64,000 nucleotides of DNA from Stenopsyche tienmushanensis (taxonomy: Eukaryota; Arthropoda; Insecta; Trichoptera; Stenopsychidae), in assembly GCA_008973525.1 (NCBI GenBank), contig WACJ01000059.1, positions 1 through 64,000 of the forward strand, in the 5' to 3' direction. The notes below the pieces were generated by a model. That model had not been told where the DNA came from. It searched no databases and saw nothing but the letters and a program-made list of their open reading frames with translations. The position numbers and the translations under genes were made by a program. Positions 34,783 to 47,480 of the stretch are shown here, in pieces (within the stretch, counting starts at the first letter, position 1; each line of letters begins with the position of its first letter).

Positions 34783-36239
34783 ATTCCACCTTTTGACACC
34801 TTCTCTGGTCTAACTATTAACTCGGGCGCGGTACAGCGTAAGGGGACTGTTTCCCTTGGGGCCTTCACTTGGCCTATAATAACAAATTAATATCAGTTTC
34901 GGTACAGATCTTAGAAAATTCAATTTACTCTAGACTCCTTTAAGCATATTTAAAGCATTAAAATGGTGGCAATTTAATTTTTTTCTGTAAATTCAAATTA
35001 AACATCAGCGATTAAATCTTAAGATTAATTACATTGTTTTAAAATTCAATTTAACAACCCTTACACGGCAATTTCAAAATAATACAAAAAGCTTGTATTT
35101 CAACTTGATTAATGATATTTTTTTCTGCTCGTCCCCAATCAATTGCAATCATGATTACAACAGCTATTCAAATAAATATTTGGCAAAAACTCATTGCGTA
35201 TTAAATTTGCATATTTAATCAACTCAAATAATATTGCATAACCGTGGACGTTTTTTATTATTTGAACCTCATAGCAAATTAATATCACTACGAAGTCCCT
35301 CCTTAAAATTTCACACGAAGGCAAAATTTGCTTGTAGATATTGGATTAAGTTAACATCAAAGTCTTGACCATATAAATGCTAATATTTCTCTATCTAAAA
35401 TTGCTAATTTGAATGTTTTTGACATTGATATATGAAATATTTTCATCCTATTAATAATATGAAATGTTCTCTCAAATATTTTTCAACTCAAGTCAACAAT
35501 CTTAAAGAGCAAATACATGAATTTGAATTTATAGACTGTTCAGTATGAAGAATAATTGTTATAGTTATCTTATTGTGTATGTAAAATATCTTACGACGTA
35601 AAGTTGTAAGTCTAAGGATTTTAAGATAATGTTATTGAACCTTTATAAATGCATTGATAAGCCCTCGTCTCTTTATTCCATCATTTGATCACTATTAAAT
35701 GAATAAATCTAAGGTTTTTAATTGAAATTTCAGCTAGAAACTGAAATTTGCCCATAGAAATAGCTATAGGAAACTTTTCTTTAATTAGTCCTATCAAGTT
35801 CATCTATATTTCAATTTGACAAGGCTATCTTAATGACAGGTCTTATATCATGAATATGTGGATTATTTTTGACGTTAGTTAGATTAAGGATTTTAATTGA
35901 GGATAATCTATAGTTAATAATTATTTGAGTTTTATTAAATAAGGAATCATGGATGTTAAAACATAAATTCTTCATATTATTGCTCAGTATTTATTTTTCA
36001 AATTAAAGTTGAAGCTCAGTATAAGTTGAGTTGTAGTGATTCTTTTTCCACAACCTATATTTGAACTATAATCTTTGTAATATAATTAAGAGTCCAAAGC
36101 TAACCCACTATACCAACACTTGGTTTCATAAGCTTAATCTAATATCAATCAAAGAGATCGTCCATAATTTCATTCAAAACTTGTTCGATATCTTCATTGT
36201 TTTATTTTTAGATTCGGCTGTGAAATATCTTCTATGTCT
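34783..36239. other. AT-rich intergenic DNA, no gene seen
   Basis: GC-richer only in the first 90 bp (CTCGGGCGCGGTACAG near 34820). The rest is AT-rich with no supportable gene. Confidence 0.45.
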
Positions 36240-36964
36240 GCTCTTTTTAACAAAATCAATTTATCTGATTGTGCTACAGGGTCTGATTGCGCATTTAAAG
36301 GGCTTAATTTTGCAATGGAAGATATTTATTGGCATTTGAAATTTTCTGTAATTGTCTGCAACATGGCAAAAATGTATTATTACCGATTTTATCGATAATG
36401 AAATATTCAGAGGCTTTGCCAGGATCGCGACTCTAGCCGGCTTTGAAGCTAACGGGGCGGACATTAAAGTCATAATTGCTGGCTGCGACCCTCAGGCTGT
36501 TCCACCCTCAAAACATAGGCTTTAATAACCCAAACACCACTGTAATACATGTTTACAGCGTGTTCGCCTGCGAGCCACCATTACCTCAAAAAATGGACCG
36601 TGTAGGTCTCCGCAATAACAGCGAAAATGGTGCCATCATGACCGTTAGTGAATGCTGGCAACACGTCACGTGGACAGATACGCCTGTGAGATATACCCAT
36701 CATCATCATATCATCGCATTCGTTTTTATGGTGTTCATATTTGCGAGTATGATGCAGATGCTGTGTGAGCCTCGGCTGCCGCAGAAATGTTTTCATCCCG
36801 ATGGAATGTGCTCGCTGCTAACGAAGAGACATTCTGCTCTTGCTTCTAATTGTTATACTTTACGAAGTATCCTGTTAATGGCGTCGCTCTGGACTCGGAC
36901 AGTACATAATTTAGACGTAAATGGTTCAGAGCTACTGGGAAGAAAAATTGAGTTTTTAATTTAA
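36240..36964. other. 700-bp island with a 162-codon frame; likely regulatory
   Basis: This is the longest balanced-composition block in the middle of the window. The + strand frame 36476-36964 (162 codons) has no recognisable domain, a His run, and overlaps an open - strand frame (36581-36796). A second - strand frame covers 36261-36473. The sequence contains homeodomain and PBX-like words such as TGATTGC. Open frames on both strands argue for a conserved non-coding enhancer, but a single-exon orphan gene is not excluded. Confidence 0.33.
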
Positions 36965-38090
36965 AGAAATTTTCTTTATAAAACGTTAATACTTTTATTT
37001 TATTTTTCAAAGAGTGGCATAGTTGAGCTTCGTATTGCAGTAGGGTTGCAGACTGAAATTAAAACGAGTCATTTAACTCAGGATGCGCTCTAGCAGCTAT
37101 GGACCAGAAAGCTTCCATCTCGTTGTTATATACCAACTACCTAAACTTATGATATTAACTTCAACTGTATAATCTCTTCAGCAATTTATTTAAAAATAAC
37201 ATCTATTGCAGAAATACTTTGTAAAAATACACAACGCCATTGCAAAAAGGTATGTTAAAAAATCACTTGAAAATATAGACGATGTTATATAATTTTTAAC
37301 TTCAAATACCAGAAAGAAATGCATTTTTTACTGCATATAAATGATTAACCCCCGAACATTTGAGCTGAGAGTTCGGGAAATTTATTGAGCAGGTACTCAC
37401 CATTCATCCCTTGGTGTTTTATGATAGGAAATACTGATATAATGATGATAATGGCACAAGATGATTTGAGGCAGTTTCTTTTTCCGATAAAAACAACTAT
37501 ATGCGTTTATTACTCAAATAAACGCATATAGTAGCATAAAAAATACTCAAATAAGTTGTTAGTTTTATTACATAATATTTTTTTAACGTCGCCCGAGACT
37601 TTTTAAGCCATAGTCTTTCATTGGCAAACTGCTTAATGTTATCTATGCCAATACACGATTTGCCAATTCTCATAAAAAAATCATTCTTCCCACTGGATGT
37701 TCATTGTGCTGAATAAAACGATTGCAAAATAATATATCATTCGAGAAAAATAACTATCGTAACATGTTATATATGCAAATTTAAATGAATTAATAAAATA
37801 TTAAGAGGTATTTATTGATTATTTCTACGTCGTTTTATATAAAGTAACCGTAGCCCTTCTTGTTTAATGTCTATTGCGCTTGAAATGTTGTATTTTCAAC
37901 CCCATGATATAAATTAGTATCAATGCACCCTTCGATTGACGATCATTCATCGCGTTATTCAAAAGACTTACATAAAGCAACACATTTAAAAATACATTTG
38001 ACCAAATATTTTGCATATATGCTTACTTGAGGACTTGGGGAGTAATTAAATGATATCTCTAATGTATCATGTAAAACTTATGATTCTTAC
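36965..38090. other. AT-rich DNA, possibly intronic to the 38.1-kb exon
   Basis: No gene was recognised. It includes a perfect 15-bp-arm hairpin at 37497-37531. If the - strand exon at 38091-38194 is real, this is the start of its first intron. Confidence 0.35.
37497..37531. repeat. Perfect hairpin, 15-bp arms
   Basis: The left arm is CTATATGCGTTTATT (37497-37511), the loop ACTCA, and the right arm the exact complement (37517-37531). There is no T-run or other sign of a known RNA class. Confidence 0.6.
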
Positions 38091-38194
38091 CCGAGAGTTC
38101 TTACTGCATGACTCTTGACGTCCTGACCACCTTTGGTATTTGGGTCACCAGCAGCTTCTTTCAACCACACTGCACAATTTTCCACAATGTCCAT
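38091..38194 (-). CDS. Candidate first coding exon of an unidentified gene
   Basis: On the - strand an ATG at 38194-38192 opens 34 codons plus two bases, ending at a GT donor (CTCGG|GTAAGA, exon end 38091). The peptide starts MDIVENCAVWLKEAAGDPNT and continues KGGQDVKSHAVRTLG. The Gly/Asp/Ala/Val-rich residue mix is strikingly unlike background frames. Upstream in the same frame a stop precedes the ATG. TTAGTTCAG directly before the ATG could also serve as an acceptor for an upstream 5' exon. Downstream exons would lie at lower coordinates but none could be assigned. I do not recognise the family; helical adaptor or HEAT-like starts look similar. Confidence 0.5.
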
Positions 38195-41100
38195 CTGAAC
38201 TAAGCACTTTTTTTTATTACACTTTCTAAATGGAGTTTAAAATTTTATTTTGCTCAAGGCCGGTCGATTTCGCAATTGCGGGTTACTTTTGTGTTAAGTA
38301 CAACGGCATACCTGAAATGAATGTATTGAAAAAAAATAGTCCAATTATTGGGCGGATGCTAATAAATTTCAGCATCTAATCGTTCTATTTACTGAAAATA
38401 CTTTGAAGAATTATGCTGAATAAAATGATGCTAAAATAAGACTTTAGTTATAAAACACTAAATTAAGTTAATGATGTTTTTAAATATGAGTTATTAATAT
38501 ATTTCATATTTAAAAAAAATATTTTATTATGCCAAATCTAGTAGGTGATTCTATAACAACTACCTAAAGCACCATAGAATAGTGATAATGGAATTATAAG
38601 ATGCTAAGGAAATTTATAATTTTAAATTGATCTTTCTATCATATATATATATATATTTATAATATTTTATTTAGTACATACAAATAACAATTAAAGCTCT
38701 TACATAAAACTTGTAATATATAAAATAATAGTTAATTTATTTGCCAGATTTTGTATTCCAAACATAGCTCTGTGTAGTTTCAGAATTACGTTTATCCATC
38801 ATGGCTTCGATTTATTACTCTTTATTTGTGCGTGACAGTTTTGTTAATTTTACACGTTCGCGACATGTCAGATGAAGGTGACGTGTGCGGTATACAAGCA
38901 TAGTACTAAGTACAGCCTTTTGATAGTCATTAGATGTAAAGGCTTTAACTCATGTGGGTTCTGAGGGCTAATTACTATACTAATAAGCCTGGCGTAACAA
39001 TTAAGTGCTATAACCGATGCCTGAACGTAAGTCGTGGTGATTATTTTGCAGAAATTCTGCACCCCAAATGCGATGATTCTATTGTACGATGTAACGGCAG
39101 TACTTATTCAAACGAGATAATTTTTGTTAAAAATGATCTACGAGTAAGAAAAGTAGCCTTTATTTCTATTTTTATTAGTCGCATATTCTCATTGGACGCA
39201 ATTTCGAGAGCATACTTATAATATTTGAAGGCACAGTAATTTTTTTTATTCCGGTATAAAAATATATATAACAATCTGGATTTGTCAGTTATAAAAAAAT
39301 ATGACATTATTTATAATAATGGCGAACTTTTATTACATATTAAAAACTATTCTATTAATACTTATTCAAGACTGATATAGTTAAAAAATACTTTTTATGC
39401 TTTGTAGTTTTGTACAAAGAAAACAAGTTCTAATTAAGCCTCGGCCACTGTGTGCTGTTATTAAAACAAAGTTTGATCTCTTTTGTAAAAATGTGGCAAT
39501 TTATATAAAAAGTTCAACCCATTGTTTTAGTGTAAAAAAATTGACTTATGACGTCTATGAAATACTTTGAAGGGCGCATCGATCCGCAAAGACCAGAAAA
39601 CTTTTTTTATTTCATATAAAGTGAAATTTACGAGCCCTACGGAAGAAACACGTGTTATGTGTATAAGGCTAAAATATTCTTTGAGGCAAAGTTTTACGCT
39701 ACGAAGAGTTGCAACTAAAAATCCAAGACTAGCTTTGCTATTTAACTTGAAGATTTTTTAACTTTTTCAAAATTCACCTCCTACTTTCATGTAAACTTTG
39801 CTCCCTAGACGCCCCAGAAACATTTGTGTAAGATGATAAAATAAAGAGTTTTTAAGTGGACCAAACTCCCCTATCTGCTTTATCTTTATTTATTTCCACG
39901 GAATAGAAAAGTTAGCTCGCCGAGGATATATAGGTCATTTGCAATGTATTTCCTGTGCTGTATTTTATTAAACAAAGTGTCGTTAATATTAAAGCAATAC
40001 AAGTCCTAAGAAAGTCTTTAAATGAATTCTTAGATATAAAGAATAATTTGTTTTGGGATTGTTAGATATACCTGGAATTAATTAATTATTTATAAGGAAT
40101 GTTGAAGGTAAATTATCATACCCAAAACTATGAAGAAATATCTATTACATTTTTATGATTAAGGCTGAATTGCCAGTAAGATTATTTAACACATAATTTA
40201 TGAATGTTGATAGGGTGACTTTTTTTAAGATATGGATTTGGACTCGAATCTTCACAAAAAGAGTTTAGAAAGTAACCCACTAAATCAATAATTGATCCAA
40301 AATTAATCTTGAAATGGAACTCCTCATATACATTAAATTTAACTGTTAATTATGAAAATGGTAAGGGGTTGATTTTTATCCTGTTCAATACGTTTTTGAG
40401 TAATATAAAATTATATTTGAAATAAAATCTCCCTTTGAGGATTTAGGCTAAAATTTGATAGTATGGGGGGCAGTGACATTATTCGTATAATTAATTTTAC
40501 AAAGCTGGTTTTTTCTCATCTTGTTGTTTTTTGAAGTACGTAGTTGTAGATATCACAGGCATCAGTATTTTAGATCGATCATCTCGATTCAGATTAATCC
40601 CGATTTCCTGGATCTGAAAAAGTAAATCAAACGATTAGCATGGAGATTTATTATCAACCAGGATTTGGCTCCTTTGGATTATTATCTATTTAAGTCTTTA
40701 CTATATGTATACATAAAAAAACTAAATTATTTAATAGAGTGGAAAATAATGAAGAAGTTCCTGATATCCCTAAAAAGTAAATATTAAAAGGGATGTCTTA
40801 AAAATAACCATAATGCGGTTTGCTTAAACAGGGAAGCAAAAGAGATAACAGTTTCTGTTTATGAATAGATTCTTGTAACACCATAACTGCAGAAATGCTT
40901 CCAACTTTATTACTCCCCCATTTCTAAGTGTTTATAGAGCTCCACTCGAATAAATGCGGTTAGAACTGGCACGGAAACAGTGTCAACATTTTATTATAGC
41001 AAATGTATTTTAAAGCAGTTAGTCCACCTTGGTTTTTCCTGTTTGCGAAACTATGAGCGAAGAATTTGAATGAAATATGCGCAGAGATAAGCCGGCAAGA

Positions 41101-43639
41101 AATGTGTCCAGTCGACGTAAATCACGGTTTAATATAGGAAAAAACATATTTTGCTTCATCACGAACGAAGATAATCATCTAATTGAATCGGGTCCCAGTA
41201 CTGAATATAAATCGATATAGCCATAAAAAGCAAGAAACGATCCCCCAAAGTCATAAAACAGCGATGAAATTGGACATCTCTTCATAGTAAATTAATGTAA
41301 TCAATCTCTCAAGGCCTGAGCCAGTCTTGATAAATGTTTAATTAAATGACCGCCGGCCGATCGATTCACTTCAGGTTTTTATAAGTTTTCCACACAAGAA
41401 AACCCTTCAACTTACACACATATATATATATAACAGCAGCTTTCTCTTATATATTAATATATAGAATAAAGGCACAGTTTGGCTTCATTTTCATTAAATT
41501 AAAACTAGTTTTCGTGCTTGATTGATCTTTTAAAAGCAAATTTTACAGTACGATCAAATTACTGAAAGCATAGGTGATTATAAATTAAGCAATTTCGATT
41601 ATAAATTAACTGCTATCATTTAGAAATGAATACGTGTTCATCAATTTTTAATATGAAAACAAATTAAATATTGACCATCATATCCAAAATAAGTCCAATT
41701 TTTAGAGAATTTTTCAAATAATTCATTAATGTTTCAATTTTTAAAAATATCAATGATGTTTACTTTAAATTTAAACTCAATAATTGCATTTTATGTAGAT
41801 TTTCAATGTCAGTTCCAGAGCTTTTGTATTCAAAATTATTTTTCAGAAACAGAACGATTCACTAAATACTCAATAGATTTTCATAATTAGAGTGCTCTCT
41901 TTGATAATATAATTTGAGACAATGGAATTGTATAGCCATTTTGTTTCTTCCAATTAATAGATATAATCCTTGAAGATCCATTAAGAAGCTTTCCGTCTTT
42001 AAAACCCGTTTTCATAATACAAGAGAAAAAATCGTTAATCATACAATATGAAAATCGATTGAACATTGCAATTTTATATAAATTTTCATAAAATCTACGG
42101 AATTATGAAAAAGTCGAATATGTTAAATTTCATTTTATATTTCTTTTTTTAACAAGGTAATTTGGCAAAAAGTTCATCTCCAGAGTCATTTCTTGAATTA
42201 TAAGACGTCCATAAAAGCATTCCTAACAAAATAGTGTAGTTAAATATTGAAATATAATAGAAAGTCATACTTAATTGAGCTTTATTGGATATAAATAAGC
42301 TAGTTTTCTCATTAGAAGCGAGCGTTAACGATAAATATTATTGTTATACTGTCATTCTACATAAATATCAAATTATTTCTGATATACTTTGGTGACACAA
42401 AGTCATATTGAAATAATCCATGAGCAAAATAGATGAAAATAACAACCATAGACAGATTAAAACACGCATAATTGAATACTAATTGTTTGTATAGTACTAT
42501 AAATCAAATTACAGTAGCTTGTTTTTATTATGTGTCTACTTAAAGTATCATAAGATCCATATTTAAGCACATTTTAAGTTTTGAACGCATGCCACTTGTA
42601 ACATGCTAAATATTCTCAATCAGGAGTGTGACCATATGGTCACATGACTTTCAGTTTTATAAAAATAACAAATACATCTACGATTCAGTCATTATATTGA
42701 TAATTAAACTGGGATATAAATTTTTGTATTCTAGGATTATATTGTTGATAATTTCAGGGAAATATCAATAATAAGTGTTAATATTAGACTAGATTCTGGA
42801 CTTATATCATTAATGTCTAATCGATCATCTCAAACCAGTTTTGGCTTGATTTCTTGAATTGCTTGGATTTACAATAATCATTTGCAATATTCTTACTTAA
42901 AATTTGAAATCAATTTATCTTAATTTAAACATATATAGAAAACAATGACATAACCGCTACATTGAAAAAGAAAAATGAGATGTTCATATTATTTAAATGT
43001 CGTAATAAAATGTTTTTGAGGCTCAATATTTGATAGCATGGATTAAAGTTTCATAATATAATTGAGCGTAAAATAAATCTGGTTAATAAAATTGTTATAA
43101 AAACCACTAAAAGTTTTGTATAAGAATGGGGTGAGAATTCATCTGTTAGAGTTGTGAAGTGAGTCTGACGGGTCAAACTTTTGTATTTCGTCCACCGCCG
43201 CGTCCAATTTTTGTCCATGTAACTGAATTCCACTTTATATTGAGCACACATATCTTGTGACCATTGCTGAGTATTGCAAAAGGACAAATACATTATAATT
43301 TAGAGAATTTCATCTTATAATGGTCTCAGCAGTTATTGAATATATAAGATGCATCCGTCGTAAGTCTTCGCTCTTGGTGGGGCATTTTTGTTACGGTTTT
43401 AGATGCTTCCTTTTTAATGAGTTTATTAGAACGCATTGTAATTTAGCTTAGTTATGCATCGAAAATATCGTAAACTTAGAACAATTTTTACTCTTCAAGC
43501 GTTCTCATGGAATCACAGATGACAGACAATAAATCGTGTATATATATTAAAAAATAAAATGTTATTGTCAGTTATTCGCTGCCATTACATGAATATTATT
43601 TGGGGTGATTTTTCAACAAATTCACATTTCCAATTGCTA
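38195..43639. other. Long AT-rich stretch without recognised genes
   Basis: A decayed coding-like frame lies at about 39549-39760 (+; SEIYEPYGRNTCYVYKAKIF between stops). Patches of balanced composition occur near 40900-41100 and 43130-43290. A 16-bp palindrome is at 42628-42643 and dinucleotide AT runs are near 38640 and 41420. No gene is supportable. Confidence 0.4.
42628..42643. repeat. Perfect 16-bp palindrome GTGACCATATGGTCAC
   Basis: A fully self-complementary 16-mer containing CATATG (an E-box). It may be a dimeric factor site. Only the dyad itself is observed. Confidence 0.5.
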
Positions 43640-44350
43640 ATTATAATCTTTTTGTTGCGCCTTTTTCGGTAAAGACAAAGTCACTTAAAAATGATTGATG
43701 GCGAAGGACGCAAACATAACAATTTCCATACTCAAGCAATTTGTCTTGCGAATTTTGCGATGCTTTCATCTTGTCCATTGTTCTGGGGCTCATAATGCGG
43801 CACGGACGAAGAAAACAAGACATCGGAAGAAGAGAAACGCGATACGGCGACCACGAGAGAGGAACGAAAGAAAATGACACACTGCGACATTGTACGAGGG
43901 GAAGTTTGATTTATGTTTGTGTACAGGAGCTCGGCTCTGCTAATTAGCATCATATCCGCCAACCTGAGGACTCTGCGTCGTCGGCTGACACCGACCTTCC
44001 ACTATCCCAACTTTGCTCCGAAACTCCATTCAATATTGGCTGTCGTCGTCGAAGTTTGCCTCGAGGATCAGGTGATCTTAATTGTTATAGGGCCTTCACA
44101 CATTGAGAATCGCGGTTGGAGATTTCCCATGTGGCCCGGAGGTTGGCCTCTTGGCTTATTATTTATACTAAGCGCGCTAAACTCGATACAATACACAGGA
44201 AACTTATTAGCCGAACATGAGGCATCTGTTAAATATTAATATCTAAATTTATAAACAAATTTTCATGAGCGTTTCCACCATTTTCCGAGCGCTCTACGCT
44301 TTGACATTAGCGAATTCAGTGAGCCCACAACGCGCACACTTAATAATATA
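43640..44350. other. Composition island, possible cis-regulatory DNA
   Basis: About 700 bp of balanced composition with several overlapping frames on both strands (43641-43962 -, 43695-44239 +) and many CG dinucleotides. No recognised domain. The pattern of dense frames in all phases indicates low stop-codon frequency from composition rather than coding. Confidence 0.33.
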
Positions 44351-46639
44351 CATGGAAAATGAAGCTAAATTTCATGTATAAATGAACACCAATGCTTATT
44401 TATTTGAATGAGGAAATAAATTTTAGAAACAATCAGACAACTGCACGCAATAGTATTTCAATATTAAACATAATGATTTTATTACTTATGTTTGAAAGGC
44501 ATTTAAGCAAAGTATTTCATTTAATTACATTAAATATCAGAGGGGGTGAAACGTAGTAGATTTTTCTTTAATATTTCAATATTATAATCACAATTAGTAT
44601 TTCTTAATGTATTCTTAGGTCTTATAAAAGTTCTGACCTAAGCGCCTATGATGATTTTTTCATTAGATACAAGCAATTGAAAATCAATCGATCTATTAAT
44701 ATCTAACTATTATACATACATTTTTCATTGCTTTGTCTGTAGTTATTTCATAGTTAAATGTCGATTTTATACGTAAATTCTCCGACATAAATTATAAGAA
44801 GAAATATGTCTTTCTTGTACCGCATCTCAATATCAACTTGTTATAAAAATGGCAAGCATAAAATTTTTGATTAATCTCCAGTTCCATTAATAATATAACG
44901 GAATGTTTTATAATAAATGTTATTCGTAAATTGAATTATTTTTTAATAAATCGCATAATACAAAAAGATGCACGCACAGCGCCTAGATTTTATGCAATAT
45001 GTGCAACACAAATGTTGTGCAGATGGTATGCTTAAACAATAAAAAGCTTTCAAAGCTCATCAACTTAATTACCGTTGTGTTTAAATCTGTACGTTTATAT
45101 TTTGTCAATTTTGATTTTGTAAATAAGAATACTTTTTTGTAAAACAAAAAATAAAATCACTATGGTACAATAATGCAATAACAGCTAGAAAACGATGTAC
45201 GTGGGTAATCTACTCGGTGCAATTGTCTTGAACTTTATAGGATTGCCTCGGCAATATGCGTTGAATTGCATTGCTGTGATCCAATATAATTGGATATTTC
45301 CTATAGATATACAATTGTTTGCATAGTAATATATTCAAATAAAATATTATTTCCTTGCAATATGCACTTGGATAAAGCATAAGATGATTATGAATTAATT
45401 TTGATAAATAAATATTAATTTGTATTGAAAAGCGATTTGAGAATTGACGCACAAGTCTATAAGGCGAAGAGACAGTAAGTAGAACCTGTGTACTGAATTA
45501 CTTCAAAACGTAAACTAACTACATTGTTTTGTCTCTTATTTTACGGTTTAGTGTCTGGTTGCCTGCAAAATATATTGTTCCCTCGAACTTTCTTCTTCGG
45601 AAGTTTACATAACGCAATCACTGGGTTATTGGGATTTTATTTACAATGGCGTAAGACCACCAAAAATATTGCGAAAGTATTATAAATTAAATTGGCATTT
45701 GGGGCATTTTTGACATAAGCGAGTATTAAGGGGATTTAATTTGAAAGATTACGCCTATAAGTCAATTATGTAAATATACATAAAGGGATCTCTTTTTGTT
45801 TTCGATTAGATTAACCGATTATCCGTTCGAATGTTGAAGCCTTTCTAAGGGGTAAATTCAAGATGAGTCCCTAATCCTCGGGTTAGTAATCTTATAAGCT
45901 CCTGCGATCGTATATGCAGGGACTAATTAAAATTTTAATCGAATTTAATTCATGGCTTACATCTTAAATTTATCAGCAAAACTTTTCCTATATCCAAGGA
46001 CAGTTCGATTAGCCGAAAAGTTATATCAGGATAAATTAATAAAACGAATATCAATATTTAAGAGTGCTATAGTGTATTAATTTATTATTTATGCTAATAT
46101 TTAACTACTTTATGTGATTTTTATAGCGACTAATCGAAAGCCGTTACAATTTTCTTGTGATTTTTATATATTACGACAATCGCTTCGTAAAATTTTCAAG
46201 CCACCCTTTACTGGCCAAAAAACCATGAAATTATTGTTCTTCAAATGACAATTGATCGATAATTTTTAGATGTTTGTAACTTTAAATGATTTTCGTTTAA
46301 TAATATTTCCACCTGAAAATATGTTTTTGTTATTGCAGTCTTACATCTTAAATATTTTGCATTGATGAGCCTGCAAAAATTGTAGATCTTCCTATTTTTT
46401 CTTTCTATTAACTTGTATTCATATTAAATGAAATATTTTTATTTGATAATTTATCTAAATCCATGTTATACAAATTTATGCCAAAATTCACTGACCTTCG
46501 AAGAAATTAAATACCGATGGTAGCCTATACTTGATCCTGTATTACTTTTCGGCAAGGGCGTTAAAATTTCGTAAAATTACCATGGGCATTTATTTATATA
46601 CGTAGATATCTGATGGGGCTACGTGCAAATTAAGTTTTT
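44351..46639. other. AT-rich intergenic DNA, no gene seen
   Basis: Less AT-biased patches near 45480-45680 and 45830-45930 may be small regulatory elements. No gene or RNA was recognised. Confidence 0.45.
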
Positions 46640-47480
46640 TAAGTGATTATAAGTGAAAGCGTGGCGCAATTCAAAGTAATTGCTTGCGAAAGTATATACA
46701 ATTGAATCCAGGATATAGTGGCAGGCTAGATAATTATCTGGCGATCAAGCCTAATGGGTAATCTACATTTTTTGAATCGAGATAGTAAACGTGCTCCAGC
46801 ACGAGCGGCTCTAATTCCAGTAATTCTATCTAGTAGCAGGCGGAGCGAAGGCTTTCATAACTCTCGGCAAGGGAGGGCAGGGCTGGCTCAGTTACGTAAC
46901 CCTCCATTGTAACCACCGTGTGATCCCTTCGGCCCCAGTATTACATCACACAACTTTGGCTACGTCGGCATGATTAATGTTTCGGCGTTTTGATATGCTG
47001 GATATAAGCAAAAAAGCATTACTCGGGCATAAGCTCTAATTCATTTGGATGTCTATGCGCGCATGTGACGTGTTCATTACTCACCGCAGCACCGCGAAAG
47101 CTCGCCGAAAGCTCCGATTCGAATTAGAGCAAACTTTCGGCGTAAATATCCCTTAAATATATTTTATATATCGTCAATGGTCCCAGGCGGCGGATGCAGG
47201 CTTTGCAAATTGGACGCGCGCGAGCTGGATGAAGTGTTTCCGGCTTACCTGATAAGAAAACATCTAAAGTCCGCGGGGATTTGAGATTTTCCGACTCAAC
47301 TTCTTAGGAGCTACTCGAGACGAAGCAATTAGTGCTCCTGTGTACGATCTTATATGTCTCGAGACTTATCTCAGAAACACTTCTTTAAATAACTTTGAAA
47401 TATCCAAACACAGAAAAGTGCCATTTATAAAACAAAGCTAACGCCACTGTGGGGAAAAGGAAATCCTCGGATATAAAGTA
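46640..47480. other. Large composition island with shared motif; possible enhancer/promoter
   Basis: About 840 bp with balanced composition, including the GC-rich CGAAAGCTCGCCGAAAGCTC at 47095-47114, which recurs nearly identically at 61353. No coding frame of note. On the - strand a TATA-like CATATAAG (47349-47356) precedes a possible donor CAG|GTAAGC (exon end 47249), so the right part could be a promoter plus 5' exon. Confidence 0.35.
47249..47356 (-). promoter_or_regulatory. Possible - strand promoter and 5' exon
   Basis: CATATAAG (47356-47349) would place a start near 47325. From there the sequence runs to ATGTTTTCTTATCAG|GTAAGC at 47249. It lies on the same strand and about 9 kb upstream of the candidate coding exon at 38194, whose ATG is preceded by an AG. 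A joint transcript is conceivable but unproven. Confidence 0.18.

Noticed and set aside
38640..38660. AT dinucleotide microsatellite
   Set aside because: Ordinary low-complexity sequence for this genome.
38952..39221. Frame with CDDSIVRCNGSTYSNE, resembling part of a Kazal motif
   Set aside because: Key cysteines and spacing are missing, and the rest of the frame is AT-driven residue composition; probably coincidence.
39549..39760. Coding-like reading KYFEGRIDPQRPENFFYFI then SEIYEPYGRNTCYVYK
   Set aside because: Interrupted by stops, no splice sites, no recognised family; could be a decayed transposon frame but not supportable as a gene.
43641..44239. Several overlapping frames of 60-108 codons on both strands
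   Set aside because: Frames open in most phases reflect base composition, not coding; no recognisable motif.
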